Part shown: positions 1 to 7,221 of the stretch, piece after piece
Layout of the letters: every line of letters begins with the position of its first letter
Numbering within the stretch: the stretch's first letter is position 1
Source: Proteobacteria bacterium ST_bin11
Lineage (GTDB): Bacteria; Pseudomonadota; Gammaproteobacteria; Methylococcales; Methylomonadaceae
Direction: 5' to 3'
Assembly (NCBI GenBank): GCA_002083615.1
Contig: MSXO01000021.1
Span: forward strand, 74,667-138,666
Length of the DNA stretch: 64,000 bases
Notes under the pieces: model-generated
Told to the model about the DNA's origin: nothing
Seen by the model: only the letters and a program-made list of their open reading frames with translations
Databases searched by the model: none
Translations under genes and position numbers: made by a program

Positions 1-102
1 ACGGCCGGTGACCGGGTGCAAATCGCCGCCGGCAAAGAAGATAAAGCCAAAAACCGTAAAAAAGACCCAGGCTATCCCGGAGCAGGGGTTCCCAGGCTAT
101 GA
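1..102 (+). CDS. macA: MacA-type efflux periplasmic adaptor, C-terminal end only
   Basis: Frame 1 is open from the window edge to a TGA at 100-102 and encodes about 33 residues. The tail begins with a short segment (TAGDRVQIAAG) typical of the last strand of a membrane fusion protein, followed by a Lys-rich then Gly/Pro-rich end. Its stop overlaps the macB start as ATGA (99-102), which implies translational coupling. The position directly before macB, with an outer membrane channel gene after it, is the standard macA-macB-channel order. The protein would be the periplasmic adaptor joining MacB to the channel. Assignment rests mainly on context because almost all of the gene lies outside the window. 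Confidence 0.7.
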   Translation, partial: TAGDRVQIAAGKEDKAKNRKKDPGYPGAGVPRL

Positions 103-2036
103 GCGCCCTGCCCCTGCTGGAACTTAACCATATTCAGCGTTTTTACCCCAACGGCGAGACGGTCGTCCGTGCGCTGGACGATGTGTGCTTAACAATCTGG
201 CCAGGCGAGTTTGTGGCTATCATCGGCCAGTCCGGCTCCGGTAAATCCACGTTGATGAATCTGATTGGCTGCTTGGATAAAGCCGATGTCGGCAGCTACC
301 GGGTGTTGGGACAGGACGTCGCCGACTTAAACCCGGACCAACTGGCAGCGTTGCGCCGGGAAAGTTTTGGCTTTGTGTTCCAGCGTTACAACCTGTTGAA
401 CACAGCCAGCGCCGCCGAAAACATCGAAATCCCCGCCCTGTATGCCGGCCTAAACAAGTCTGAGCGCCGACAGCGCGCCTTACAATTACTCGCCAAACTC
501 GGCTTGGCTGACCGTAGCGAACAAAAGCCGATGCAGCTCTCCGGCGGCCAGCAGCAACGGGTCGCCATCGCCCGCGCCTTGGTAAACGATCCGCCGGTGA
601 TCCTGGCCGACGAACCCACCGGCGCGCTGGACAGTCAAAGCGGCATGGAAGTAATGGCTTTGTTAAAAGCCCTGCACCAAGAAGGCCGTACCATTTTATT
701 GATCACTCACGACGACAAAGTCGCCGCACACGCGCAACGCATCGTCACTATCGCCGACGGCAAAATCGTCAGCGACGGCGTGGCCAATCGCAGCGGCCAG
801 TTGCTGGCCCCCACCGTGCATCGCGGGATCGGCGCCGCCGGCTTGCTGGCCGAACTCGGCGAAGCCGCGAAAACGGCCTTGCGTTCATTACGCGCCAATT
901 TATTCCGCACCGCGCTGACTTTACTGGGCATCGTCATTGGCGTTGCCGCTGTGGTCACCATGCTGGCGGTCGGCCAAGGCAGTCAGGAAAAAGTGCTGGA
1001 ACAAATGCGGGCCATGGGCACCAACGTCCTCTCTGTCCGCCCCGGCATTACCGGCTTTCGTGGCGGCGGCGATATCGCCACCTTGATGCCGGCCGATGCC
1101 GATGCCATCGCCGAGCTGGAAAACGTGCTGTGGGCCTCGCCGGAACGCACCAGCCGGATGACAGTGCGTTACGGCAATGTCGATTACGCCACCAGTGTGC
1201 AGGGCGTGGCCTCCAGCATGCCGCAAGTGCGCGACTGGCCCTTGGGCAGTGGCGATTTTTTTGACGAGCGCGACCAGCGCCGCTATGCACCAGTGATGGT
1301 ACTGGGCGAAACCGTACGCAAATTATTATTTGTAGACGGCGAAGACCCGCTGGGCCACTACGTGATGATCGGCAATATCCCCTTCGAAGTGATCGGCGTG
1401 ATGTCCAGCAAAGGGGCCGATGCCATGGGGACCGACCGCGACGACGCAGTGTTCGTGCCTATCAGTACCGGTTTGATCCGCTTGTTTGGGCAAAAGTATT
1501 TGGGCGGTATTACCGTGCTGGTCAAGGATGTCTCCATAATCGACACCACCCAGCAAGCGATCAGCGACTTACTGATTGCCCGCCATCAAACCGAGGATTT
1601 TCGGATACGCAACATGGCCTCCATCATCGAATCAGCCACCGAAACCCAAAACACTTTTACGATGATGCTGGGCATCGTGGCGGCGATATCCTTGTTGGTA
1701 GGCGGCATCGGCGTGATGAATATCATGCTGGTCAGCGTCACCGAACGTACCCGCGAGATTGGCATCCGCATCGCCACCGGCGCCCGCCGCCGCGACATTT
1801 TGCTGCAATTTAATACCGAAGCCGCTGTGGTCTGTACTTTGGGTGGACTGATGGGCGTGCTGCTGGGCTTTGCCGCTGGTTATGTCCTGAAATATTTTGA
1901 AATGGCGGTGTTGTTTTCGCCGCTGCCGGCGATCCTGGCGTTTTCCTGCGCCTTCGGCACCGGCTTGTTGTTTGGTTATCTACCGGCGCGCAAGGCGGCG
2001 TATCTGGACCCGGTTGTGGCCTTGGCGGCGGAATGA
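99..2036 (+). CDS. macB: MacB-family ABC efflux transporter (ATPase-permease fusion)
   Basis: A 645-residue inner membrane protein that drives export through a tripartite pump. The N-terminal ABC domain has Walker A GQSGSGKST (residues 43-51), the signature LSGGQQQR near 150, Walker B VILADE near 170 and the switch His in LLITHDD. Four membrane helices follow in the MacB arrangement: one near 270-295, then a large periplasmic domain, then three between about 520 and 635. Length matches the family (about 650). It is translationally coupled to the macA end upstream and followed, after a repeat-filled gap, by an OprM-type channel. Substrates could be macrolides, lipopeptides or other envelope compounds; the sequence does not say which. 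Confidence 0.93.
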   Translation: MSALPLLELNHIQRFYPNGETVVRALDDVCLTIWPGEFVAIIGQSGSGKSTLMNLIGCLDKADVGSYRVLGQDVADLNPDQLAALRRESFGFVFQRYNLLNTASAAENIEIPALYAGLNKSERRQRALQLLAKLGLADRSEQKPMQLSGGQQQRVAIARALVNDPPVILADEPTGALDSQSGMEVMALLKALHQEGRTILLITHDDKVAAHAQRIVTIADGKIVSDGVANRSGQLLAPTVHRGIGAAGLLAELGEAAKTALRSLRANLFRTALTLLGIVIGVAAVVTMLAVGQGSQEKVLEQMRAMGTNVLSVRPGITGFRGGGDIATLMPADADAIAELENVLWASPERTSRMTVRYGNVDYATSVQGVASSMPQVRDWPLGSGDFFDERDQRRYAPVMVLGETVRKLLFVDGEDPLGHYVMIGNIPFEVIGVMSSKGADAMGTDRDDAVFVPISTGLIRLFGQKYLGGITVLVKDVSIIDTTQQAISDLLIARHQTEDFRIRNMASIIESATETQNTFTMMLGIVAAISLLVGGIGVMNIMLVSVTERTREIGIRIATGARRRDILLQFNTEAAVVCTLGGLMGVLLGFAAGYVLKYFEMAVLFSPLPAILAFSCAFGTGLLFGYLPARKAAYLDPVVALAAE

Positions 2037-2088
2037 GTAAATTTATTAACCCGGCCTTTCGGGAATTTCTAAATACTCAAAAAGACTC

Positions 2089-2174
2089 CTTCTCCCTCAG
2101 GGAGAAGGTTGGGATGAGGGAATCAAATCAACAATTTACATCCCTCACCCTAGCCCTCTCCCTGAGGGAGAGGG
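2089..2174. repeat. Palindromic repeat pair between macB and the channel gene
   Basis: Two related hairpins face each other. CTTCTCCCTCAGGGAGAAGG begins at 2089, and CCCTCTCCCTGAGGGAGAGGG ends at 2174. They are linked by the complementary words GGGATGAGGG (2111-2120) and CCCTCA, so the whole block can fold as one long structure. This is a typical dispersed intergenic palindromic repeat. Lying inside the efflux operon, it may attenuate or stabilise the transcript before the channel gene. Confidence 0.75.
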
Positions 2175-2212
2175 TATTTTTAGAGGTTCCCTTAAATTCC
2201 TTGGACTCGTCA

Positions 2213-2266
2213 CTCCCGAATATGCGGGAGCCCAGTTATCACACCGGATTCCCGCTTTCGCGGGAA
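2213..2266. repeat. Two short GC hairpins just before the channel gene
   Basis: CTCCCGAATATGCGGGAG (2213-2230) and TTCCCGCTTTCGCGGGAA (ending near 2267) are consecutive stem-loops. The second, in the context GGATTCCCGC...GCGGGAATGACG, is a widespread type of bacterial dispersed palindrome. They end only about 23 bases before the chosen channel start at 2290, so they could affect its translation. Confidence 0.65.
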
Positions 2267-2289
2267 TGACGCCCAATCTGGACTCAAGA

Positions 2290-3684
2290 ATGAGATTAAT
2301 CAAGCCTGTTAGCTTGCTATTTGCTGGCGCCGTGCTGTTGACGAGCGGCTGTAATTTATTGACAGACTACCAACGCCCATACGTGGAAACCCCGGCGCAA
2401 TGGCACGAACCCGTGCAAACCGCCTCGGCTAGCGTCGATCCGCAGTGGTGGCAAGCCTTCTCCAGCACTCAGCTGAACCGCTTAATGCGCGAGGCCTTGG
2501 CCTATAACAACGATCTGGCCGCCGCTACGCAACGCGTCGCCCAAGCCCGCGCCCAAGCCAAGATCGCCGGCGCCGGACTGTGGCCGGCAGCTACTTTGAA
2601 CGGCGATTTCCGCGACAATCGGAACACCAAAACCGACAGCCAACAAAGCAGCGGTCAAATCGACATTGCCTACGAAGTGGATTTATGGGGCGCCAACCGC
2701 GCCCGACGCGACGCCGGCACCGCGCTGATGCTCAGTCAAATCTTCGCCCGCGATGCTTTGCAATTGGTGGTGATGTCCGACGTCGGCCAGGCGTATTTCA
2801 ACCTATTGGCAATCCAGGAACGTCGGCAAATCGCCAGCGATTTTCTGGACACCGTCAACGCGATTTTGACCATCATCGAAGCCCGGCAGCGGGCCGGCGC
2901 GGCTTATGAACTGGAAGTGGCGCAACAGCGCACTGCACAAGCCAATGCCCGCGCCAGCCTGGACTTATTGGTGCAACAGCAAACCTTGGCGGAAAACAGC
3001 CTGGCGATTTTGTTGGGCCATCCGCCGCAAACCCAGGCACTGGAAGCTGCCCGCTTCGCCGACTTAGCTGTGCCCGACATCGCCGTCGAGCAGCCGGCCA
3101 CGCTGCTGCAACGCCGGCCGGACATCGGTCAGCTGGAAATGCAATTAATCGCCGCCAACGCTGACATCACCGTGGCCCGCGCCGCGTTTTACCCCAAATT
3201 GCAACTCAGCCTGGGCAGCGTGTTAGCCAACCCGCAACCGGCTGGCGTCGCGGGGACACTGGCCGCCGGCCTGACCCAACCCCTGTTTCAAGGCGGGCGT
3301 TTGGAAGGCGCATTAAGCAATGCGTTGGCGGTGAACGCCGAGTTGGCGGAAACCTATCGCAAAACCGTGCTGACCGCGTTCAAGGAAGTCGAAGACGCCG
3401 CCACCATCTACAACAACTCCAGCCGCCGCCTAACCGCCCTGGAAACCGCCGCCGCGCAAGCCCGGCTGGCTTATAACATTTCCCAGGAACGCTACCGGCT
3501 GGGCGCCATCGACTATCAAGCTTTGTTAAACACCCAGACCAGTTACCTCAGCACCGAAAACAGTCGGGTGCAGGCCCGTTTGGATGTGTTGGTGGCCCAG
3601 GTGCAATTGTATAAAGCCTTGGGGGGCGGTTGGTCGTTGAGTGAGCAGAATACCGATCTGTCCGACTTGGCGCCGGGGCCTTAG
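2290..3684 (+). CDS. OprM/NodT-type outer membrane efflux lipoprotein
   Basis: This is a TolC-fold outer membrane channel of the RND/MacAB efflux type, 464 residues from the chosen start. I prefer the ATG at 2290 to the one at 2266 because it gives a clean lipoprotein signal: a short basic N-terminus, a hydrophobic stretch and the lipobox LTSGC with Cys21. The next residues (DYQRP..ETPAQW) match the usual OprM family start. Two outer membrane efflux repeats follow at about residues 70-260 and 280-455, each with long Ala/Gln-rich helices; the motif LLQRRPDI at the start of the second repeat is a family hallmark. It should complete the pump with macA and macB, although palindromic repeats separate it from macB. 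Confidence 0.9.
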   Translation: MRLIKPVSLLFAGAVLLTSGCNLLTDYQRPYVETPAQWHEPVQTASASVDPQWWQAFSSTQLNRLMREALAYNNDLAAATQRVAQARAQAKIAGAGLWPAATLNGDFRDNRNTKTDSQQSSGQIDIAYEVDLWGANRARRDAGTALMLSQIFARDALQLVVMSDVGQAYFNLLAIQERRQIASDFLDTVNAILTIIEARQRAGAAYELEVAQQRTAQANARASLDLLVQQQTLAENSLAILLGHPPQTQALEAARFADLAVPDIAVEQPATLLQRRPDIGQLEMQLIAANADITVARAAFYPKLQLSLGSVLANPQPAGVAGTLAAGLTQPLFQGGRLEGALSNALAVNAELAETYRKTVLTAFKEVEDAATIYNNSSRRLTALETAAAQARLAYNISQERYRLGAIDYQALLNTQTSYLSTENSRVQARLDVLVAQVQLYKALGGGWSLSEQNTDLSDLAPGP

Positions 3685-3698
3685 CCACATTAGCATGC

Positions 3699-3725
3699 GG
3701 CGCAATGCCCGTTGGTTATTGCGCC
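3699..3725 (-). repeat. REP hairpin copy 1
   Basis: GGCGCAAT and ATTGCGCC form a perfect 8-bp stem around an 11-base loop. Read on the minus strand, GTAG precedes the stem, which is the tetranucleotide known to mark REP elements mobilised by RAYT transposases. Same family as the copies at 4322, 5133 and 5726. Confidence 0.8.
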
Positions 3726-3731
3726 CTACGC

Positions 3732-3814
3732 GTGCTCAATCGGAGCGCGGTTATAATGCGGCTTTGTTTTTTCGGCTTTCCGGGCCGCGCCCGGTTAGCT
3801 CGAAGTTAGCTGAC
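3732..3814 (+). repeat. attC-like right-arm repeat, copy 1
   Basis: This 83-base segment is an imperfect direct copy of 4441-4522. Both run from TGCTCAA/CGCTCAA through a T-rich stretch and GGCTTTCC/AGCTTTCC to GGTTAGCTC-GAA-GTTAG here (GGTTAGCTT-TAC-GTTAG in the other). The end has the two-box layout of the right side of an integron attC site (L' then GTTAG R' box). No matching left arm (CTAAC) was found upstream, where a REP hairpin and the end of the channel gene lie, so this looks like a half site. Confidence 0.45.
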
Positions 3815-3861
3815 ATGAAGTACCCACTTTAATAATTTCAATTCAAACACAGGAAAGACAA

Positions 3862-4221
3862 ATGAGTAATGATGATATCCGACAAATTGAATCGACAATC
3901 CAGCATTATATAAATGGTGCCAAATCTGGCAAAGGCGATGATATGAAGCCCGCATTTCATAAAGATGCAACCATTTTTGGCTACATTGGAAGTGATTTGT
4001 TTGCTGGGCCAATTCAAAAGCTTTTTGATTGGAATGATGAAAACGGGCCTGCCACTGATATAGTGACAAATATTGCAAACATTGATGTTGAAGGTTCAAT
4101 CGCGACGGCAAGATTAGAATCAGATAATTGGACAGGCCATAAATTCACTGATTTTTTTACACTACTAAAAGTTGATGGTGAGTGGAAAATTATGAATAAG
4201 CTATTCCACCTCCATGGTTGA
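3862..4221 (+). CDS. NTF2-fold / putative lumazine-binding-type protein, cassette-like
   Basis: A 119-residue cytosolic protein with no signal peptide or membrane segment. The layout is that of the small NTF2-like (SnoaL or lumazine-binding type) family: an N-terminal helix (IESTIQHYINGAKSG), an AFHKDATIFG strand region, and a C-terminal pair of strands with FTDFFTLLKVDGEWKI. The family binds small hydrophobic ligands or has diverse enzymatic roles; none can be assigned here. A good ribosome site (AGGAAAG) precedes the ATG. The gene is visibly more AT-rich than its neighbours, and lies between attC-like repeats, the kind of setting where single-gene integron cassettes with NTF2-like products are common. 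Acquisition by transfer is inferred. Confidence 0.8.
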   Translation: MSNDDIRQIESTIQHYINGAKSGKGDDMKPAFHKDATIFGYIGSDLFAGPIQKLFDWNDENGPATDIVTNIANIDVEGSIATARLESDNWTGHKFTDFFTLLKVDGEWKIMNKLFHLHG

Positions 4222-4252
4222 TGGTTGATTTTCATTTGTTATGGCAAGTGTC

Positions 4253-4519
4253 AACTAACCCTAAGCTCAAGCAGGACTGCGCAAAAAGCAACAGGGCCAG
4301 GTCTTGCAATCAAGGCCGTAAGGCGCAATAACCAATGGGCATTGCGCCGCATTTTAAGCTGTAGGAGGGAAAACGGGTCAGGTTACTTTATGGAAAGGCA
4401 CGGGTACGAGGTCTTGCAATCACGCATCTTGCCTTACATCGCGCTCAACGGGAGCGTGGTTACAATGCACTTTTATTTTTCAGCTTTCCCTGCCGCGCGC
4501 GGTTAGCTTTACGTTAGCG
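4253..4519 (+). other. attC-like recombination site interrupted by a REP element
   Basis: This feature covers most of the gene-free stretch 4222-4586. The left arm at about 4255 reads CTAAC-CCT-AAGCT and the right arm at about 4504-4517 reads AGCTT-TAC-GTTAG. The two 5-base boxes of one arm are exact reverse complements of those in the other, with an unpaired 3-base spacer in each, which is the R''-L''/L'-R' layout of integron attC sites. The span (about 265 bases) is long, and a REP hairpin (4322-4348) lies inside the loop. The word AGGTCTTGCAATCA occurs twice, at about 4302 and 4411, outside that hairpin. No integrase gene is visible in the window. Confidence 0.45.
4322..4348 (+). repeat. 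REP hairpin copy 2, inside the attC-like loop
   Basis: GGCGCAAT...ATTGCGCC, an 8-bp perfect stem. It is preceded by GTAA rather than GTAG and is oriented opposite to copies 1 and 4. Confidence 0.8.
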
Positions 4520-4586
4520 ACCAAACCAAGACAACGGGGAACGCCAGGCGTAAAATACCTTAGCCTCAGCCAAAGGAGTATTCAAT

Positions 4587-4817
4587 ATGTCCGCGTTACT
4601 AGTCGAGTTAGAGAAACAAGCATGTTTACTTTTGCCTGAAGAGCGAGCATATCTTGCTGAGGTTCTTCTTGAGTCACTGCATGACTCCCCTCTATCCGAA
4701 ATCGAAACAGAGTGGGAACGAGAAATTGAGAAGCGCACCGCCGCTTTCGATAAGGGGGAACTAGAGACCTATCCGGCAGAGGATGTGTTTTCTGAAGCAA
4801 GGCGCATGACTCAGTGA
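4587..4817 (+). CDS. Addiction-module antitoxin, RelB/StbD-like (DUF2281/PF09720 type)
   Basis: A 76-residue acidic protein. It starts with a helical segment followed by LPEERAYLAEVLLESL, the conserved opening of the putative addiction-module component family (about 70 residues) usually found directly upstream of a ParE/RelE toxin. The C-terminal half is charged (EIETEWEREIEKR, then a Glu-rich tail) and would wrap the toxin. AGGAG is placed well before the ATG. A ParE/RelE-like frame starts at the stop codon but is broken at codon 3, so this may be an orphan antitoxin. The pair lies immediately after the attC-like site, consistent with a second cassette. Confidence 0.85.
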   Translation: MSALLVELEKQACLLLPEERAYLAEVLLESLHDSPLSEIETEWEREIEKRTAAFDKGELETYPAEDVFSEARRMTQ

Positions 4818-5116
4818 AGTGAGCACGTTTTGTCGCAGAAGCTCGCCAAGAATTTCTTGCTGAGGTCGCTTATTACAACGAAGCACAACCGGGTTTAGGA
4901 GACCGCTTTACCAAAGCAGTCGAAGAAGCAACTGTCCGAGCGTTGACTTTTCCGCTATCAGGGACACCATCCGCTTCAAATACGAGGCGCGTTTTTCTCA
5001 AAGGGTTTCCTTTCTCGCTTTTCTACCGACAAGATGCCGTAGGCATAGTCGTTTTTGCAACTTCACATAATTCCCGGAAACCCCGTTACTGGGTCGGTCG
5101 TACCAGTAGTCTCTAA
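4814..5116 (+). pseudogene. ParE/RelE-family toxin, nonsense codon at position 3
   Basis: Translation from GTG at 4814, which overlaps the antitoxin stop, gives M-K-stop(TGA 4820-4822)-ARFVAEARQEF, and then stays open for 97 codons to TAA at 5114-5116. The body has the toxin fold signature: an N-terminal helix ending AYYNEAQPGLGDRF, then FPLSG, RRVFLKGFPFSLFYR and a final VFATSHNSRKPRYW strand. No ATG, GTG or TTG lies near the start of this frame after the TGA. The natural reading is a functional ParE toxin lost by one substitution. A sequencing error or stop read-through are alternatives. Confidence 0.75.
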
Positions 5117-5132
5117 GGCCTTAAGGCAGTAA

Positions 5133-5159
5133 GGCGCAATAACCAACGGGCATTGCGCC
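5133..5159 (+). repeat. REP hairpin copy 3, 3' flank of the RAYT gene
   Basis: GGCGCAAT...ATTGCGCC with the loop AACCAACGGGC. It is followed by GCATTTAA and lies nine bases from the end of the transposase gene. Over about 38 bases it is nearly identical to the reverse complement of copy 4, so the two flank the transposase as inverted repeats. Confidence 0.85.
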
Positions 5160-5168
5160 GCATTTAAA

Positions 5169-5692
5169 CTATTCAAAATCATATAAATCTTCGTCTACCC
5201 CAGCCCAATTTACAGGATAGACACCTCGCTCAACCCATCGATGAAAGGTCGAGTACGGCCAATCTTTTACTTGTTTTACCCAGCCATGTTTCACCGGGTT
5301 ATAGTGGATATAATGCAGATGTGCTTGAAAGTCAGCTTCATCGCGTATCAGGTGCTCCCAATAACGCCGTTGCCATATTCCGCGTTCTCCCCGTTTTATA
5401 CGCACATCCGATCTCCGTTCGGTTTTGGGTATTGCCTTGGAAAAACCAATTTTTATTAGACGTATTCGAGTAGCGTAGCCGATGTCGTTTTCCGGTAATT
5501 CGATTAAACAATGCATGTGTTCCGGTAATACCACCCAGCCGTGAATGTTGAACGGGTGATTAGTTTTTACCGTTTTGATGGCATCCTTTAACTGTTGAAT
5601 ATGGCGTGTCAAAAGGTCGTTATCCTTTCTTTGTAACAAATTGATAGTAAAAAAAAGGTCCCGCCAGGATGCCAAATTCTTCGGTAATCCAT
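5169..5692 (-). CDS. REP-associated tyrosine transposase (RAYT), apparent frameshift near the start
   Basis: A single-strand Y1 transposase of the IS200/IS605-related RAYT family, known to process REP hairpins. The uninterrupted frame (from 5675) encodes 168 residues with the metal-binding His pair in LPEHMHCLIELP, the block WQRRYWEHLIRDEADF and the catalytic Tyr region HYIHYNPVKHGW, then WPYSTFHRW. The family-typical N-terminus is present but in another frame. ATG at 5692 gives MDYRRIWHPGGTFF, and a run of eight T residues (5649-5656) then throws it out of frame with FTINLLQ. Nine T would restore it. This may be a real inactivating slip, RNA-polymerase slippage on the homopolymer, or a sequencing error. 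Inverted REP copies flank the gene. Confidence 0.88.
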
Positions 5693-5725
5693 TTTTTTAA
5701 CTTCAATAGTAAGTTGATTAAATGC

Positions 5726-5752
5726 GGCGCAATGCCCGTTGGTTATTGCGCC
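5726..5752 (-). repeat. REP hairpin copy 4, 5' flank of the RAYT gene
   Basis: GGCGCAAT...ATTGCGCC; on the minus strand it is preceded by GTAG, the diagnostic REP tetranucleotide. The GTAG overlaps the last codons of the downstream glycosylase gene (stop at 5753-5755), so the element inserted at or formed the very end of that gene. Confidence 0.85.
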
Positions 5753-6388
5753 CTACTTTGGTTGACCATCAACGCTCAACACCTGTTGCCAAGCTGAGTG
5801 CGCCTGAATGGTTGCCAAAGCCGCTTCCAATAAACTGGCGCCGGGCTGGGTGCGGTGCCAGGTGGAGGCACCGGAGGGGTGCGGCAGAGGGATGACGTCG
5901 GTGTCGTGGCCGTGAAAATTCAGGCGATGCAGGCCACCGATGACGTCGCTGAGTTTATCGACCGGCAACATTTGCTGTATCGCCAGCTTGCCGACCGGGA
6001 TGATCAACTTGGGCTGCAGCAATTCTACTTCTGCTTGCAGCCACGCCGCACACTGTTCGATTTCCTGTGCGTTGGGAACGCGGTCGCCGCCTTTGGGATT
6101 TTTCCCCGGAAAGCAGCGGCACACGGCCGCCATATACACCCGCTCCCGGAAAGTAACTTCGTCCAGCCCGATTTGGGCAAACCATTTGAACATGGTCTTA
6201 CCCGCCGACCAGGCAAACGGTCGTCCCAGCGCGCCTTCCTTATCCCCCGGTGCTTGGCCGATCAGCAGGATGGGCGACAACACCGGTTTGCCGCTAACCA
6301 CCGGGCGAATCATGGCCGGACAACGGCTACAGGCCAGCAACGCTTGCCGGTGTTGTTCCAGTTGGTATTGACGGTCGCTACTGTTCAA
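5753..6388 (-). CDS. Uracil-DNA glycosylase family protein (iron-sulfur, family 4-like)
   Basis: A base-excision repair glycosylase of the UDG superfamily. The N-terminal region has the Cys pair CSRCP, then GQAPGDKEGALGRPFAWSAG, the family 4 form of motif A with the following GRPF..AG loop. Further Cys residues in AAVCRCFPGKN and downstream fit a [4Fe-4S] cluster. The C-terminal HPSGAS is motif B. The frame is open far upstream, but that part overlaps exonuclease III and looks unlike the family. A TTG at 6386-6388, overlapping the xthA stop (TTGA), gives a plausible 211-residue protein and translational coupling. With xthA, which cuts abasic sites, it forms a two-gene base-excision repair unit. 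Confidence 0.82.
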   Translation of the reverse strand: MNSSDRQYQLEQHRQALLACSRCPAMIRPVVSGKPVLSPILLIGQAPGDKEGALGRPFAWSAGKTMFKWFAQIGLDEVTFRERVYMAAVCRCFPGKNPKGGDRVPNAQEIEQCAAWLQAEVELLQPKLIIPVGKLAIQQMLPVDKLSDVIGGLHRLNFHGHDTDVIPLPHPSGASTWHRTQPGASLLEAALATIQAHSAWQQVLSVDGQPK

Positions 6389-7149
6389 AGCGCCAGCTCG
6401 ATGCCGACCGGGCAATGATCGGAACCGGTGACGTCCGGCAAAATGAAGGCATCCTTGATCTGGCCGGTTAAAGCCTGGCTGGTTAAAACATAATCGATCC
6501 GCCAACCGATATTGTTGGCACGGGCATTAGCGCGGTAGCTCCACCAGCTATAGGCCACGGTATCGGGGTGCAGATGGCGAAAGCTGTCGATTAGACCGGC
6601 CCCCACAAAATTGCTGAAACCGTCGATCTCGACCTGGGTATAGCCGGCGGACTTGTTGTAGTTGGCTTTGGGCCGGGCAATGTCGATGGCTTGGTGGGCG
6701 ACGTTGAAATCCCCGCAGGCAATCAACGGTTTTTGGCTTTGCAGCTTTTGCATGTAGGCCAAGAAATCTCTGTCCCAGGTTTGCCGATAATCCAGGCGAG
6801 CCAGCCCGTCGCCGGAATTGGGCACGTAGACATTCAGCAAATAAAACGTTTCGAATTCAGCGACGATCACCCTGCCTTCCTGATCGTGCTCGGCAATGCC
6901 CATGTCGTGCACCACTTGCAGCGGCTGTTGCCGGCTCAAGATCGCCACGCCGGAATAACCCTTGCGTTCCGCCGAGTTGGAGTACAGGTGATAGCCGTGT
7001 ATATTTTCCAAAGCCTTGCTGACTTGCTCGTCTTGGGCTTTGGTTTCTTGCAACAACACGCAGTCCGCATCAAGTTGGCTTAGCGTGTCCGCAAAACCTT
7101 TATCTTGCACGGCGCGAATGCCGTTGACATTCCAGGAGATGATTTTCAT
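6385..7149 (-). CDS. xthA: Exodeoxyribonuclease III (AP endonuclease)
   Basis: A cytosolic Mg-dependent AP endonuclease and 3'-exonuclease of the EEP superfamily, 254 residues. All active-site motifs are present in order: ISWNVNGIRA, LQETKAQD (metal Glu), GDFNVAH (Asp/Asn), the IGWRIDYVL strand and the terminal SDHCPV (catalytic Asp-His). The start at 7149 gives the family's usual MKIISWN beginning and removes four residues from the longest frame; GGAA lies about eight bases upstream. The uracil-DNA glycosylase gene overlaps its stop, so glycosylase and AP endonuclease are probably made together. Confidence 0.95.
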   Translation of the reverse strand: MKIISWNVNGIRAVQDKGFADTLSQLDADCVLLQETKAQDEQVSKALENIHGYHLYSNSAERKGYSGVAILSRQQPLQVVHDMGIAEHDQEGRVIVAEFETFYLLNVYVPNSGDGLARLDYRQTWDRDFLAYMQKLQSQKPLIACGDFNVAHQAIDIARPKANYNKSAGYTQVEIDGFSNFVGAGLIDSFRHLHPDTVAYSWWSYRANARANNIGWRIDYVLTSQALTGQIKDAFILPDVTGSDHCPVGIELAL

Positions 7150-7221
7150 GTGGGATTCCATTGGGATAGAGCGAATTAGCTCGGTATTTTACCGGCTTGC
7201 CAGCCGCAAAGGGGATAGAAC

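Noticed and set aside
2033..2269. 78-codon open frame between macB and the channel gene
   Set aside because: It runs through the palindromic repeats and its translation mirrors them (SLREKVG / SLRERVF); not a gene.
4225..4506. 93-codon frame after the NTF2-like gene
   Set aside because: It covers the attC-like site and a REP hairpin; composition and lack of a ribosome site argue against coding.
5855..6418. 187-codon antisense frame over the uracil-DNA glycosylase gene
   Set aside because: The minus-strand glycosylase has clear motifs A and B; this is a shadow frame.
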